A stretch of DNA of 64,000 nucleotides from Prochilodus magdalenae (lineage: Eukaryota > Chordata > Actinopteri > Characiformes > Prochilodontidae), in NCBI GenBank assembly GCA_024036415.1, contig JAMWET010003919.1:356393-420392 (forward strand). The letters run 5' to 3'. The number at the start of each line of letters is the position of its first letter. Positions within the stretch are counted from its first letter, which is position 1. Of this stretch, positions 38,001 through 49,689 are shown in pieces. Below the pieces are notes generated by a model. It saw only the letters and a program-made list of their open reading frames with translations. It was not told the DNA's origin and did no database searches. The translations under genes and the position numbers were made by a program.

Positions 38001-41000
38001 GAGTTTGCACCGACCCATCCAGGATTTCATTATGCATTTCTTCCAGGATTAGTTTACTTATTTAGTTAGTTTACTTTTAGTTTTACTGTTAGTTTACTAT
38101 TTAGTTTTTTTACTTTTTGTTCTCCAAAACAGTTTTTAATCAACCTTGCATCATCCTGTATGTAAATAGATGTAAGTACCCTCAAATTAAAGTTGCTTAA
38201 ACATCGCTTATTCCTAAAAGCAAATATTCTGGCAATAAAGCTGGCACTTGGTGATGGACCAGTTTGGGTCACTTTCACACAGAATTGTGTTTAGCTTGAT
38301 TCAGTTTGAAACTCAAAACCAGCTTTGGCTCAGGTCAGGTTCAGAACATTTCAGACCCCATTAAAGCTCTGATCTGTGATACCTGCTGCTTGGTAAAGAA
38401 GCTCTTGACCAGGGAGCCCATTATCTGCTGTGGGGAGCGAGTTGCGCTGATGTAAGGCAGGATAAAGTCACCATGAGTCTTCTCAGCATAGCAGATCCAA
38501 CCTGTTCTCAGTCCAAAAACATACGACATGAAACCCAATTCTACATGTAAAACACATGGATGTAATTCAGTGTTTCACAGTTACTGCATATTATTTTGCT
38601 AACATAAATTCCTTGTTGGACCAACATCCTTTAGGGCTAGGTTTGTGTACGGGGCAAAAAAAAGTTTGATTATAGTTTACACAATTTGAAGTAGTCTGAA
38701 AGGTTTACCAGGGCAGGCAGATGCCAGCATAGGCAAGGCTTTCTTGTCCTCCTCTTTCCGTGCAAATCTCTCCAGAAACTCTCTCTGACTCTCCAACAAA
38801 CTGAAGGTGCGACTGAAGCCAGTGTCAAACACATAATCCACACCTGAAATACAAGACTATTTTCTATTACTATTAGCTGGAGGTAAAAAAAAAAAAGAGA
38901 ATGCAAGTGTACCTAATTTAAAACAAATGCTTTGTACAAGCTGAAAAACGGCCCTGCCCCTACTTTGGCCACTCACCCAGGTTCTTAAAGAAAGCAGTTA
39001 GCCTTCTGGCCGTCTCACTGCTACTGAGGCTGTAGTGTGCAGCTAGTGAGGCTCGGGACTGGGGAGATACCGACACCACCACAATCTTCTGTTCACCACT
39101 GCTCTGCTGAATAGTAGAACTTGTTATGTGCATATACACAAATGACAAAAATGATAAAGCATTACATTTTACATGGATTATTTTGTAAGAGTATCAGTAC
39201 TTTGTTCCAGCCAATATTCAAGGATTAGGTGTCAATATCGGTATCAAAAGGGGAAAAAAAAAAGTGGGCTTATTGTTTCGGCCCTCAACCCACTACAAAC
39301 ATTACACTTTGCCCGCCCCCCCATAATTTTCATGGAGAGTGTATGTAGAATAATAAAAACTTAAAGCATAAATATTATGCAGGAGTTACAGTGCAGCTAT
39401 TTCCACTTTCAGAAGTCATCTAAAACCGTCCAATCAGAAAGCCAGATGACAGTAACGGATAGCTATACACTGTAAACAACAGTACAAGTATTGTGTAATG
39501 TCCAGCTGGTGTTCAGTTAGCCTGAACTGTTCAGTGTCCAATAATGTCCCGGCACAGTGAATCGGTGTTGTAAAGTGCGATCGCTGTTGGTACGAATAAT
39601 CTCCTGTACCTTTCTTTGCTACAGCGGAGCTGTATGAGTCTGTTGCTGAAAGTGCTCTGCTGTCTGACCAGAAGGTCATGAAGGGTGTGTGATGTATTGT
39701 CCTGGATAGCAGTAAGATGATAACACAATGAGCAGGCAGTGTTTCCTAAACATAAGCTCACTGAAAAGTGTAAACAGCACTTGCATACTGGGGACGGTGT
39801 GATTACTGGCAATACTAATTGAAGAGCAGTACCTTATTGAGGCGCAGCACTCTATACAGTTCTTCATGGCTCTGCTGAGTGATTAGGACGCTTTCAGCAG
39901 AGGTGATGCAACCACTGCAAGCCAGACAGTCATTAAGAGTAATCTTGGCTTTCTCCAGCTTTTGCCTTTGGCCATCCTAGAGATAGAAAAAAAGCTGAAT
40001 CATTTGGAGCATGTGGGGAAAACAATACTGAAAAACTCACCAAGAACAAAAATTAGATCTGGTCCACTTCTAATGTGGTGCACATCTGGCCCACATCTTG
40101 CTAATGGGTAAATCCACTCAAATGTGGTCAACCCATTTGGCAAGTGGGTCAGATGAAAATAGGGATTGTGGGCCAGATTTGGGCCAGTACAATTTTGCTG
40201 TCTGGGATGTATTCCTGTCTTGATTTTCAAAGGAAAAACCAATTACTAAACTGCAGTTTAAAATATTTACTGATCACTGAATATTTTAACATCCCAGTAC
40301 ACATACCAACAAAGCACAGTATAACCATTACAAAGTGCACCTCACTGCAGGCCGGCTATGATCTTATCACGCTGTTGTAAACTTTGTTTTGTGTTTGTTT
40401 AAGGAGGATGTGGGCACATGCAATGAGAGAAAGAGAGAGAGAAAACATGCACATGAGAGATAATAGAGATATAAAGAGTGTGCGTGTGAGTACGTGTGTA
40501 TATGTGCTTGACAAGTGCTTCTGCATGCGTGTCAAAAGGCTGCTGTCTGTCTGTGGCAGTAACGCTTGTTAAAGCTAACAGTTCTGGAGCTCCATTTGGC
40601 TTGAATGCATAAAACTGAATAAAATCTGGGAAATGTCTGCGTGCTCCAGTGTAACTCGCAGTATAGAAATAAGGCATTAAACTGGGTATTACCCTAGACT
40701 AGATAGCTCCACCCTGTTCCACCCTGTCCACATCCGAGAACTGGAACAAGGTAACAGCCTGATTAAAAACCTCATTATTCAGTACAAATTATTCAATCTT
40801 TTCACTTATTTGACCCAACAAAAGTGCTTTTTTTTTTTTTTATTATAATTTCAAATACCTTTTAAATAGAATAATTTTGGTATATTCCTTAAAAAAAACT
40901 TTTCAATGTGTTTGATTCAGTTAAAGGGTTCATTTTCTGAGAGCTTTACAACCTAACAACCATGTATTAAGCGATTCTGCAAATTTCCTGTATACTTGAT

Positions 41001-44000
41001 TTGTTAAAATCCAAACAGACTTAGTCACAGTGGATTAATCTTCTAGAGTCCGAACTGTTCACAGCGGTGAAGACTGAAACCTGACGTCCTAAGTGTCTAC
41101 TGCATTTAAAAGATTTATCACAGAAAGACTAACCTTCCCATGTTTATCTGCCTGCTTAAAATTTCCTTCTAAGAAACCAAGCCTAGACCTGTTCAATAGC
41201 CAGATACACATACACATTATACACACCCAGACAGAAACCTGCATACCTGCATGCTGCAAACCTTAATGTTGCATACAAAGAAAACATTTTTACATTTAAA
41301 AAAAAGTTTTCACAAACCTGATTGACCTGAAAATAACTGCCATCATCTTCTATTTGGATTTTGGCCACAGATTTCCCATGCTTCTTGTCCACTTTTACTG
41401 GCTTCACACATTCCTAGGAAAGGTAACAAACTATTTAGTATAAAAAGAGCTTTGACTTACATTTGCCAATCATCACACACATTAGTGCAATGGTATAGAT
41501 GTCATTTATGGAGGACCGGATCCGCCAAAATTAAAAATAAATAAATAAATAAATAAATAAAAGACTAAATAAAATTAACATTTAAATACAAATAACTAGA
41601 ATTTGTATATATTGCTTGCTTTGATTTTATTTATACGCTTATTTCCTTTTTTTTGCATTTATATAGTCCTCATTTTATTTATTCTTGTACTGTTTGTTAA
41701 TGTTTTATTAATGTCTCCCTTCATTTTATATATATTTTCTGCATATATTATTTAAACATGGTAATTTTAAAATTTTGGGTGAAAGACCAAATATCGAGAA
41801 GACAAATATCGGGGCGCAGGTCGGTGTCGAATCTGCTCAGAGAGGCAGCTTACAGGTGTTGCATGATCTGAATTTAGCAGGGAAAGACGATGAACTACCT
41901 CCTCCAAATTTGTGAACACTATGGGGTCGATCGCTGTATCAAAAGATACAGCAAAATGGAACAAACTGTCAGCCACAGCCTCCACTCAGAGGAGTAAATA
42001 ATCTGCAATTGCATTTTCAGCAGGGTCAGCTAAGAGTCTCAGGTCTCTTGCTACCTGTTGCCTGTAAGCAGACATTAGTGCACCGTGTTGTTCATAGTTA
42101 CTGCTGATAGAGCAAGACAATCGATCTACGGAATCGATCAACCAACAGGAATGTTGAGACACACTGACGTCATGGATTGACAGCCCCTTTATTATCATAA
42201 TGGTAAGGAAAAACAAAAATAAATAAATAAATGAATTTATTAATAAATAATTAGGTAAATATATTAATTTAAAATAAAAATGTTCATTAAGTAACACAAA
42301 TAACAAAATAAATACACATTACACATTTATTTAAGTTTTTTATTTATTGATATACTTATTTCTATGCTTATTTATTTATTTTTAGATTTACCATCATTAT
42401 TTCTTTATCATTTTAATTTAAGTATTAGTGTTTTATTTATTTATTTTTTATTTTGGCAGATTCGGTCCTCCATAGTCATCATCGCATCCACTGACATATG
42501 GCATGTATTAAAGCAAAATGTGCCAATTTTCACATTCTTACTGTTTCTGTACTGACATACAGGGATATGTCAGACATGTCATGGGATAGCCACATACAAA
42601 CAGATTATGAAGTGGTGTTACCACAGGAGAACGGCCACACCTGTATAAGTTTCGAGGTGTTTTCTTGTGAGTGAGGTTGAACACTGATCGGTTCTGACAA
42701 GGCACGATAGTGGAATGGCTCGACTAGGCTCATGTAGGGTGAAAGTGCAGGCCACAACATTCCTCTGAACTATTCAGAATGCTCAAATTCAACAAAGCAA
42801 TTATGGACAACTTGTGCCCAAAGGCACAATGCATTATCCTGCTGGGATATTCCATCATACATGAGAGCTGGTCACCACATTATGAAACGTAGTAGGCGCC
42901 TGTCAATGACACAGTTAAGTTGTCCAGTTGACCCAACCCATCCAATAAGAACATGCTCCACACCAGTATGGAACCACCACCAGCCTGCATGGTGCCTTGT
43001 TGACAACTGTGGTCCATGGCTTCATGAGATCTTGAATGTGGATGTGGTTTCTGCCAAAGCTGCTTCATGGTTTGGACAAACAGTTCTAGCCAGACACTGC
43101 TGGTAACAATCATTAAGCACCCATGGGCAGCCACTGCTGCTCAAACTTACTCACACTTCACAACTTACACATGTGTAGACATTCACAAGTCGTCCTCTAA
43201 GGTAACACTTCATAATCAATGTACATACTGCTATACTGTAAGTTTAAATATGTCAGCGTATAATAGAAAAACATTTTCTGTAGAACACTTTATAGGGCCC
43301 ATACTGAAAACTCAAAACGCAACACACACAGTTTCTTTCACAGTTTTGAAATTAAAAAAAATGTTCCCGCAGTATTTGAACATTGTTCAAAAAATATACC
43401 ATTTATTGCCCAGTCCATACATGTACACTGAGCTGCAAGAAACAGCCCATACTGAATAGGCTGTATTTGTGATGTCACAGAAACCAACATGGCCTATTCA
43501 GCCTTCAGCAGTTTAGCCCCAACCATTCATGAAGCTAACAGAGCTATTAAAATGTTTTAAGTAAGACATAAGATAAATTTCACAGGACCAGGCCTCCAGA
43601 GAGGATTAAGACCTACAGGTATCTCAAACTGTACCTGGATGATAGATTGGACTGGTCAGCCCACACAGACATTCTATACAGAAAGGGGCAGAGCCGACTC
43701 TACTTTCAGAAGAGGCTTGGGTCTTTTAACATCTGTAGGAAGCTCCTACAGATTAGGCTGTGGTGTCCATCTGTCTCTTTTATGCTGTGGTGTGCTGGGA
43801 GGAAGCATTAAAAAAAGAGACGAGATGCGACTGGACAAGCTGGTCAGGCAGGTAGGGTCAGTTGTTGGTGCGGAACTGGACTCAGTGGTGAAGGTGGCAG
43901 AGAGACGGACACCCCACAAACTGCTGTCCATTATGAATGATGAAGGGCACCCATTGCACTGCCCTTTTTATCTCCGGTTTTGCACAATTTCTACTGTGTT

Positions 44001-44780
44001 TTCTATAGTCATTTTGTACTTTTGTAGATAGACTTTCTTGTACATATTTCTTCCCTCATTGTAATAAGTGAGGTATATTGTTCTATAGTGTACTGGACTA
44101 TTTATACTTTATAGTTAATATTTTATGTTAAGTCAGTACTTACCTACATAGGTTCTTTTTGTAAGACCCTCTTTGTTTTGTTTTCCTGCGCTGTATTGTA
44201 AAACTGCTACTGGCTGCTAAATTTCTTTTGGGATCAATCAAGTATCTACCTATCTACCTATCTATCTATCTATCTATCTATCTGGATCACAATAGAGCTT
44301 ATTGTTATACATCGGTGCCTATAACAGTTGGAAATGTTCGTGTAAAAACGGCCTAAGACTGTTTTAGTAAATAAAACTCCACATACGTCACAACTAAACC
44401 TGAAGGGAAAACAAGAAAAAATAGAGTATTGGCCCTTTAAAGCTCTCAAACCGGAGTTCTATTAAGCCTCTAAACCAAGGGTACAGGCTTAGTTTATTAA
44501 ACGTTTGTAGGATAAAGACGCAGCACAGCCTTTTGCATTAGGTCGCTGCAACGGAGCAACGCTGAGCTAAACTGTCAGCTGACCGCTAAAGTGCTAGGAA
44601 TATGTTAGCTTGCGTGCTAACTCGCTAGCTGTCAACAACGATGCCTGAGGAAGCACCTGAGGAAAAAAGGCTTAAGTGTGACATTAGGACCAAGCGATTA
44701 TTGTACATTGTTACCTGTGATGGAGTAATAAAATCATCCAAATCTGTTAACTGTAGGACGCCGCTGAAATGTGAAGCCAT
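35085..44780 (-). CDS. ciao3: CIAO3 (NARFL/IOP1), cytosolic iron-sulfur assembly component 3, 11 coding exons
   Basis: Exons on the minus strand: 44715-44780, 41318-41413, 39833-39976, 38977-39106, 38709-38843, 38383-38501, 37691-37820, 37533-37605, 37319-37450, 37049-37206, 35085-35326 (1425 nt, 474 residues; human about 476). The protein links the early CIA machinery to the CIAO1/CIAO2B/MMS19 targeting complex that loads Fe-S clusters onto cytosolic and nuclear proteins; it is related to iron-only hydrogenases. It starts [20 protein letters not shown]. The N-terminal cluster ligands are Cys24 (ECVKP) and Cys71/74/77 (CLACSGC). The second cluster ligands are Cys189 (ASACPGW), Cys245 (MPCYDKK) and Cys392/396 (MACPSGCLNGG). 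The end is [15 protein letters not shown]. All eight Cys are present and no frame is broken. Introns 1, 2, 3 and 10 carry mobile or repeat DNA. Confidence 0.98.
36066..36822 (+). mobile_element. L2/CR1-like LINE 3' end with TTCTGAT tail (CIAO3 intron 10)
   Basis: An open frame at 36063-36437 encodes the reverse transcriptase C-terminus: [70 protein letters not shown] and [17 protein letters not shown], then a stop. A 3' UTR follows, ending AAATAAAGAGATTCTGATTC with repeated ATTCTG units (36798-36821). It is 5'-truncated, antisense to CIAO3, and the visible frame has no disruption, so the copy is young. Confidence 0.88.
39432..39812 (-). mobile_element. LINE relic next to CIAO3 exon 3 (intron 3)
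   Basis: On the minus strand the frame reads [20 protein letters not shown] and [18 protein letters not shown], typical of the very C-terminus of fish LINE reverse transcriptases. It is in the same orientation as CIAO3 and begins about 20 bp past the exon 3 donor (39832). Confidence 0.7.
40056..40208. repeat. GATCTGG...TTTGGGCCAG dispersed repeat, copy 2 (CIAO3 intron 2)
   Basis: Opens AGATCTGGTCCACTTCTAAT, includes CACATCTGGCCCACATCTTG, and ends GGGCCAGATTTGGGCCAGTA, CAATTTTGCT and GTCTGGGA. Same family as 10539-10688; this copy retains the internal TGGCCCACAT motifs. Confidence 0.6.
40423..40445. repeat. GA-rich simple repeat
   Basis: Short GAGA/GAAA tract in CIAO3 intron 2. Confidence 0.7.
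41507..42474. mobile_element. Element with 25-bp terminal inverted repeats (CIAO3 intron 1)
   Basis: The left end TATGGAGGACCGGATCCGCC-AAAAT (41507-41531) is matched by the right end, whose reverse complement is TATGGAGGACCGAATCTGCC-AAAAT (42450-42474): 23 of 25 identical. GTCAT flanks both sides (41501-41505 and 42475-42479), a likely target duplication with one extra base on the left. Inside each end are AT-rich TTTA/AAAT arrays, and the core 41780-42190 is less AT-rich with open stretches on the minus strand (for example [20 protein letters not shown]). I cannot assign a superfamily. Its length (968 bp) suggests a non-autonomous or internally decayed DNA transposon. Confidence 0.75.
42650..43140 (-). 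pseudogene. Tc1-like transposase fragment (CIAO3 intron 1)
   Basis: The minus strand reads [20 protein letters not shown], then [20 protein letters not shown] and [18 protein letters not shown], the GG(G/S)-(I/V)-(M/L)VW segment between the first and second catalytic residues of Tc1/mariner enzymes. It is a different subfamily from the copy at 18.3-19.3 kb. Both ends are lost. Confidence 0.65.
43580..44283 (+). mobile_element. LINE 3' end with TATC tail (CIAO3 intron 1)
   Basis: Across two frames the + strand encodes [62 protein letters not shown] and [20 protein letters not shown], the thumb and C-terminus of a LINE reverse transcriptase. A 3' UTR follows, ending in a CTATC tetranucleotide tail (44243-44283). 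Frameshifted and 5'-truncated. Confidence 0.82.
44243..44283. repeat. TATC microsatellite (LINE tail)
   Basis: TACC/TATC units grading into pure TATC, at the 3' end of the preceding LINE copy. Confidence 0.9.
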
Positions 44781-46190
44781 GTCGTTGGACCTCATGCAAT
44801 GAAAACACCGCCGTCAAGTGTGACAGTGTCGTAAATATGACCCGCTGAGGATAAGCACGACAGAACTGCTCTACGGTTTGTAGTTCCTCTGCTCTTCTAC
44901 AGTTTGTAGTCCATCTGGTCTGCGCAGTCTTCCTGTTTTCTCTTCTACCTGTTCTCTGAATAGTCAATGAGGTGGACAACAGCACGTTCCCTTCCATTAT
45001 TACATCCAGGTGAATCATTTGTGAGGAAAAAATGTTTAAAGGGAAAAATGGTATCGTAATAACACCAGGAGACAGTAAATGATGGGCCACAGTGTGTGAT
45101 ATTTGACTCAGGAATTCACAAAGAGATCAGTATCTTACTTTGTGTCTCTGATGGTTTATTATTTGTTACTTGTTTTATTTTTGGAGCTGAGGAATCAGTA
45201 AAGCCTCAAAATAGCCTTAAACTTACATAGAAATACAATATGAGCATACATGGAAGACACACGTTGGTATCTAGCCCCTACTGTTTACTAAACTTTGCGC
45301 TGCTCTGAACATTTTAGGCTCATCAGTTTTTCTTGGCAGATGTCTTTTTTTGGAGACTGCAGGAGGTTTTTTGGCCCTATTGTGCTGTTGTGTGTTGCAC
45401 CATAAGGCCTGAAGAACGACATTTAGTGACATTGTTGCTCTACAAGTGCAGCTTCACATACATGTGACACCCACTCTCTCAGCCTGAGTTGCAATTAACA
45501 CATACACCAAGGGTTCCTCTTGTTACATCCTTTCGTAGGCAAACTAGATAAACCTATGACTTTATATAAGCAACACAAATTCAGTTTCCTATTCCACCTG
45601 GGGATCCAGAAAACACATCAAAACCAACTTACCAGATTTTATTTACCCTTCTTTAGAAAATAAATAATGTTCTCATCATATGTTTAAAATGGCATATGAA
45701 GGGTAAACACAATGTGTTCACAAGCCAACTATGCCGCACAGTGCTTCAAGTATCTTGCTTTAACCAATTTGGTGGACCTGACTTCGTTGATAGAAGGGAT
45801 GGAAAGTCATCAGTCTGTTCATTTCTGAGACACAGTGAGGTGGGTCAGATACAACAGACTACATGCAACTGGGGACCATCTCAAGTTGCGACTGTGCACT
45901 CAAGGACACTTCCTGTGCTCACTCTTAAGTGTCTGTTTCTCAACTCTGCCCTTTCTCCAGATGGGTTGTGGTTCAAGTGGCTGTATCCTCACATATTCAC
46001 CCTGTTGTAGTGCATCCAGAAATCTGGCTGATCTATTGTAGTTGTTGGATTGTATTTTTTTATTGTATTGATCAATGGATCTTTGTCATTGTTGATTGTG
46101 TTTCAGTTCCAGCAGTACATGTTTGACCATGTTTGCTACATGTTTGTAGCAGACTGATTTTTGTAGGCTAAAGCATTCTTGTGCAATGGC
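44781..46190. other. CIAO3 upstream region
   Basis: It contains the CIAO3 5' UTR and promoter, with modest CpG content up to about 44950 and no obvious TATA box. A 53-residue minus-strand ORF lies at 45271-45432. The remainder is unremarkable. Confidence 0.5.
45271..45432 (-). CDS. Unidentified 53-residue basic ORF with downstream poly(A) signals
   Basis: An ATG ORF reads MSLNVVLQALWCNTQQHNRA, then KKPPAVSKKRHLPRKTDEPK and MFRAAQSLVNSRG, then TAG. It is Lys/Arg-rich, with no membrane segment and no family I recognise. On the same strand AATAAA occurs at 45174-45179 and 45155-45160, about 95-115 bp after the stop. An acceptor-like TTGTAG lies just before it, so it could instead be the terminal exon of an unseen minus-strand gene. 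Chance is a real alternative. Confidence 0.25.
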   Translation of the reverse strand: MSLNVVLQALWCNTQQHNRAKKPPAVSKKRHLPRKTDEPKMFRAAQSLVNSRG

Positions 46191-46194
46191 TGAA

Positions 46195-46700
46195 TAGCAT
46201 CCAAGCCCCATGTTGATAAGATGAAAGAACTGATTGTTGACTTCAGACTTAAGGAGGAGATCACTCCCCTCTGTATATCATCAGTTCAGCTGTGGAGATA
46301 GGGAAAGACTCAAACTTCCTTGTGCAAATCACTGACGACTTCCCCTGGACCCTCAAACCAACTGCCTAGCCAAGAAAGCCCAAAAGCGAAATCACTTCCT
46401 GCGCAGAATGAATATGGCAAACCTCCCCCCTGGTGCTTGATATGTTCTACAGAAAAGTAGAGCGAGAACAGCATAGTTATATACAGTAAAGAGAAAAGCG
46501 TTCTTGTGCGATGCTGAATAGCTTCTTGTAAGCAGGCTATGTATAGTGTATTATGCTGGTCCAGCAATGCCAGGTACTGTAGTCCTGTCTTGCAGCCTAG
46601 GCCTTGTGCATGAGCTTCATGGCTATTTTTCACAAACAACTCTGCTTTGCTGTTGCTTTGTGGATAGCCTGGCAATAAAGTCTTATGATGAAAGAAAACT
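46195..46700 (+). mobile_element. LINE relic (reverse transcriptase fragment)
   Basis: The sequence reads KELIVDFRLKEEITPLC, then QLWR and further degraded pieces. It corresponds to the KT-KEM(I/V)VDFRR region of fish LINE reverse transcriptases, followed by a thumb-like CAKKAQKR segment in broken frames. Confidence 0.55.
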
Positions 46701-46734
46701 AAATTTCATGGCATTGCTGGCTCTTTTAGATAAA

Positions 46735-47240
46735 TAGATTATTACAATGAGGCAAGAATACAGTATATACCAAAAAATCTATCTACAAATATATAAATAT
46801 AACTGTAGCTTACAAGTAGAATATATGTTATATAATTTATGTAAAAAATATGCATTAAGATGCTGGACATAAAAAGGCAGTGTAATAATAGAAAATGTGT
46901 AAGGGCCGCAAGTGTCAGCAGATAAAGACAATACTGAATAAACATATATTGGTATTTAAGTAAAGTATCTAGAGTACAGAAAAATGTCAATTGTGCAGAT
47001 AAATAAACCTATGATGTAACATTCAGTTTACATAAGATTCAGTCCTCATCTGTCCTCTTTCCTCGTTCAGCCCCACTGGAACAAAGGATCTCCTGAGTCT
47101 TTCTGTAGAATAGTTCTGCGACAGCAATCTGCCACTGAACTTGCTCCTTTAGTCCATAATGATGGTGTGCAGTGTGTGGCCATCATCATCCATAATGGAA
47201 AGACTGACCCTGCGCGCCTGACCAGCTTGTCCAGGCGTAT
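46735..47240 (-). mobile_element. LINE 3' end relic, opposite orientation
   Basis: On the minus strand RLDKLVRRAGSV is followed by degraded C-terminal sequence, including RRTILQKDSGDPLF, and an AT-rich 3' UTR down to about 46735. It lies tail-to-tail with the + strand relic at 46195-46700. Confidence 0.6.
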
Positions 47241-47249
47241 TTTGACTAG

Positions 47250-48680
47250 CAGTGGTACTGTACAATGACTATCAACCTGATGAAATTCCAGCTGGTAGAA
47301 TTTTTAAATTCTTAATTTTAATTAGCATTTTCCTAGTAATCTCAGTTTACATCATCAGCACCCTCTTAGTTTTTTGTGTCGGATTTAGCAGGCTTGAAGT
47401 GGTGACAAGGCAAATTGCAACAGAATCAGTCTGAAACTTCACAAGTTTTTTTGCCTGAAGCATCCCAACAAACAGGTTAGATTCATTTTCTCTTTCTGTC
47501 TCTACTTTATTGTAAGTACTGCTGTCTGCTGCAGTAATTCTAGGCATGTGCTCATAATGATCACTGTCCTGTTCTTCAGCATAGTGCACAGATTTATTAT
47601 GCCTCAGTTCTTGAGCAAACACTTAAGCATATACTTAGCTGCACAGTGAGTTGCTTTATCCCACACTGCTTGCATTTCTTGGTGACACTTGTGGCTGCTT
47701 TTCTCTGCAATTTTCCACAGAACTTGTGTAGCAACTTTTGCCAGGTTTTGGGGCACTGCACTTCCTATTGCATGCATTTCTTCCATTCCATTGTCCTATT
47801 GCAACATTTTAGCAGTTCAGGATATTAGTAGGCATTTTTTCAGCATTAGATTTGTCTCTTGAAGCAGCCTTTCTTAAACCTGAGTTGTTTATCCTGCATA
47901 CAATCATATGAGTACTCTTGGGTTGTCAAGTCCCAGCCATAGAATCAACTCCCTACCGCTTTCTGTGGTGAGACAGCAGCTGAATCCCCTGCCACCATGC
48001 TTCACTGTGTTCTGTCCGTGCTATAAAGACTCAGTGGAATGGACGGTTAAGGCTTCAAACTTGCATACTTTGCTGAACTATTTCAAATGGGCCTGCTTGG
48101 CTTTTGCCAGTGGGTGCTAACATTAGCTGGCTAGCTAACATTAGCATCCAATGGCACCATAATTAGTTCTTCATTTGTTTAACAGTTGTAAACCCCTTAT
48201 CAACTGTAGCCATTTTCTCATGTTAGGGGAGGTTGCCACTGTAGGAGTGATAGCACCCAAAGTGCTTTTCTTTCATTAAATATTTATTTATTGCTCTTCA
48301 TTTATTCTTTCCACAGGTTCTCTTCCATCACTGGATCATTATGGACTCTCCTGGACCCAAAGAAAATGAGGGTTACTTAGATTCACATCAGATCAATATG
48401 CATTCAGTCATTACCCTAATTACTTATAATACATGGAACAAGGAGCAAAAACCAAAAACAGAACATTACCATCTTCTTATTTCCGTTCCAGCTTAAATGG
48501 TGTTGCAGGTAAATTTGGGCGATGCCACACCTTTCGGGTAAGGTGGCTGGAATCTTCAAAAAGAAACTGTGAAAATGTAGCCAATTTCTGTCTCTTAAAA
48601 ATCTGGTTTACATCAGGTTTGTTGGGATCACTGTTCATGCTGTTGTGAGATATTTTTAGATGCTGTGATGTGTGCTGTCC
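47250..48680. other. Degraded sequence next to Gypsy relic
   Basis: Minus-strand stretches such as MHAIGSAVPQNLAKVATQVL are open but not recognised. They may be further parts of a retroelement, possibly its LTR. No gene assigned. Confidence 0.35.
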
Positions 48681-48689
48681 TTAAGGGAA

Positions 48690-49680
48690 AGTACTGTTTG
48701 ATGCTTTCTTCTTCCTCCTCAATCACTCGCACTGCAAGATTTTCTTTCTGTCAGGAAGTAACAACTCGTAAGTGGTGCCAACAATTCTCTTTCTGCTTGT
48801 CCCCATTTTTGTTAATAGTCCTGTGTGAGACATTGGTAACAGCGTAACTCACCAGGTTTCCGTTCTCTGCATTTTGCTGCTCTGTCATACCACCATTTTG
48901 TTTGGCATGAGCTCCTTCCATGTTTATATGAGTTGACTCAGTTTGTCTCTTATCTTCAAGATGTATGACAAAATGTTCAAATTCTCATTAGGACTTTTAT
49001 TTTTCCACGTTGAGCAGGCCTTGTACTTGCCACCCATACAGGAGTTGGAACCAACTTGATACCTGTGGGACTTCTGTGTATGCAAACAACAAGTTAGGGT
49101 GCCAAATGTGCCAATCACTAACATCAGTTTCAGGGTGTGTTGTGTGCCACTAAGACAGCATAAACCTCCCTTAGTCGCGCCTTAATCTGTCAGTTTTTCA
49201 TAATGTGCTTTTACTGTTTTCACAGTAAAAGCAAACAGCCAACTGTATCCATGGCGATGCTTCAGAACAGAAAATCAATGATAGGCAAATGAACCAGTGG
49301 CACTCTATCACACTTCTATCAGTGGGGTGTGCAGTTGGTGTTCAGGGCATGTTTTACAGTACTCTACCACATCTAACTATACTTGGCCAGTAGAATCTGC
49401 TCACTAAACAACTATATTGATTTTTCATATGCTTAATGACCTGCCCAAAATTCTGAGTGTCCGAGTTGCTGTACTTTCAACATTCTTATTGACTTATTAC
49501 AATTTCTTACCTTTAGCCATGATCTGACTGCTTTTAGCGTCCCTGCTGCTGTCTGACTCACATTTGGCAAAGACTGGTTTGAGGGTTGGGTCCTGCCCAA
49601 TATGACCTGTATGAACTGGCAGCTCCGATGTATCAACTGGTAGCTCTGACACATCAACTGTTGACATTTGTTTTCACTCC
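48690..49680 (-). mobile_element. Ty3/Gypsy retrotransposon pol relic
   Basis: In minus-strand order the fragments are ELPVHTGHIGQDPTLKPVFA (the post-RNase H linker, about 49680-49510), SRFYWPSIVRCGRVL (the integrase zinc-finger region, about 49400), a PLPIIDxPFxxIAMDIVG-like piece near 49250, and then NLNILSYILKIRDKLSQLI (the integrase C-terminal linker, about 48980) followed by a degraded NAENGNLVSYAVT-like segment. Stops and shifts interrupt it throughout. The integrase catalytic core that should separate the last two blocks is largely missing. LTRs were not identified. Confidence 0.65.
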
Positions 49681-49689
49681 TCTTGTCGT

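Noticed and set aside
44641..44802. Plus-strand ORF starting [13 protein letters not shown] over CIAO3 exon 1
   Set aside because: It lies antisense to the CIAO3 start and splice donor, is short, and shows no recognised family.
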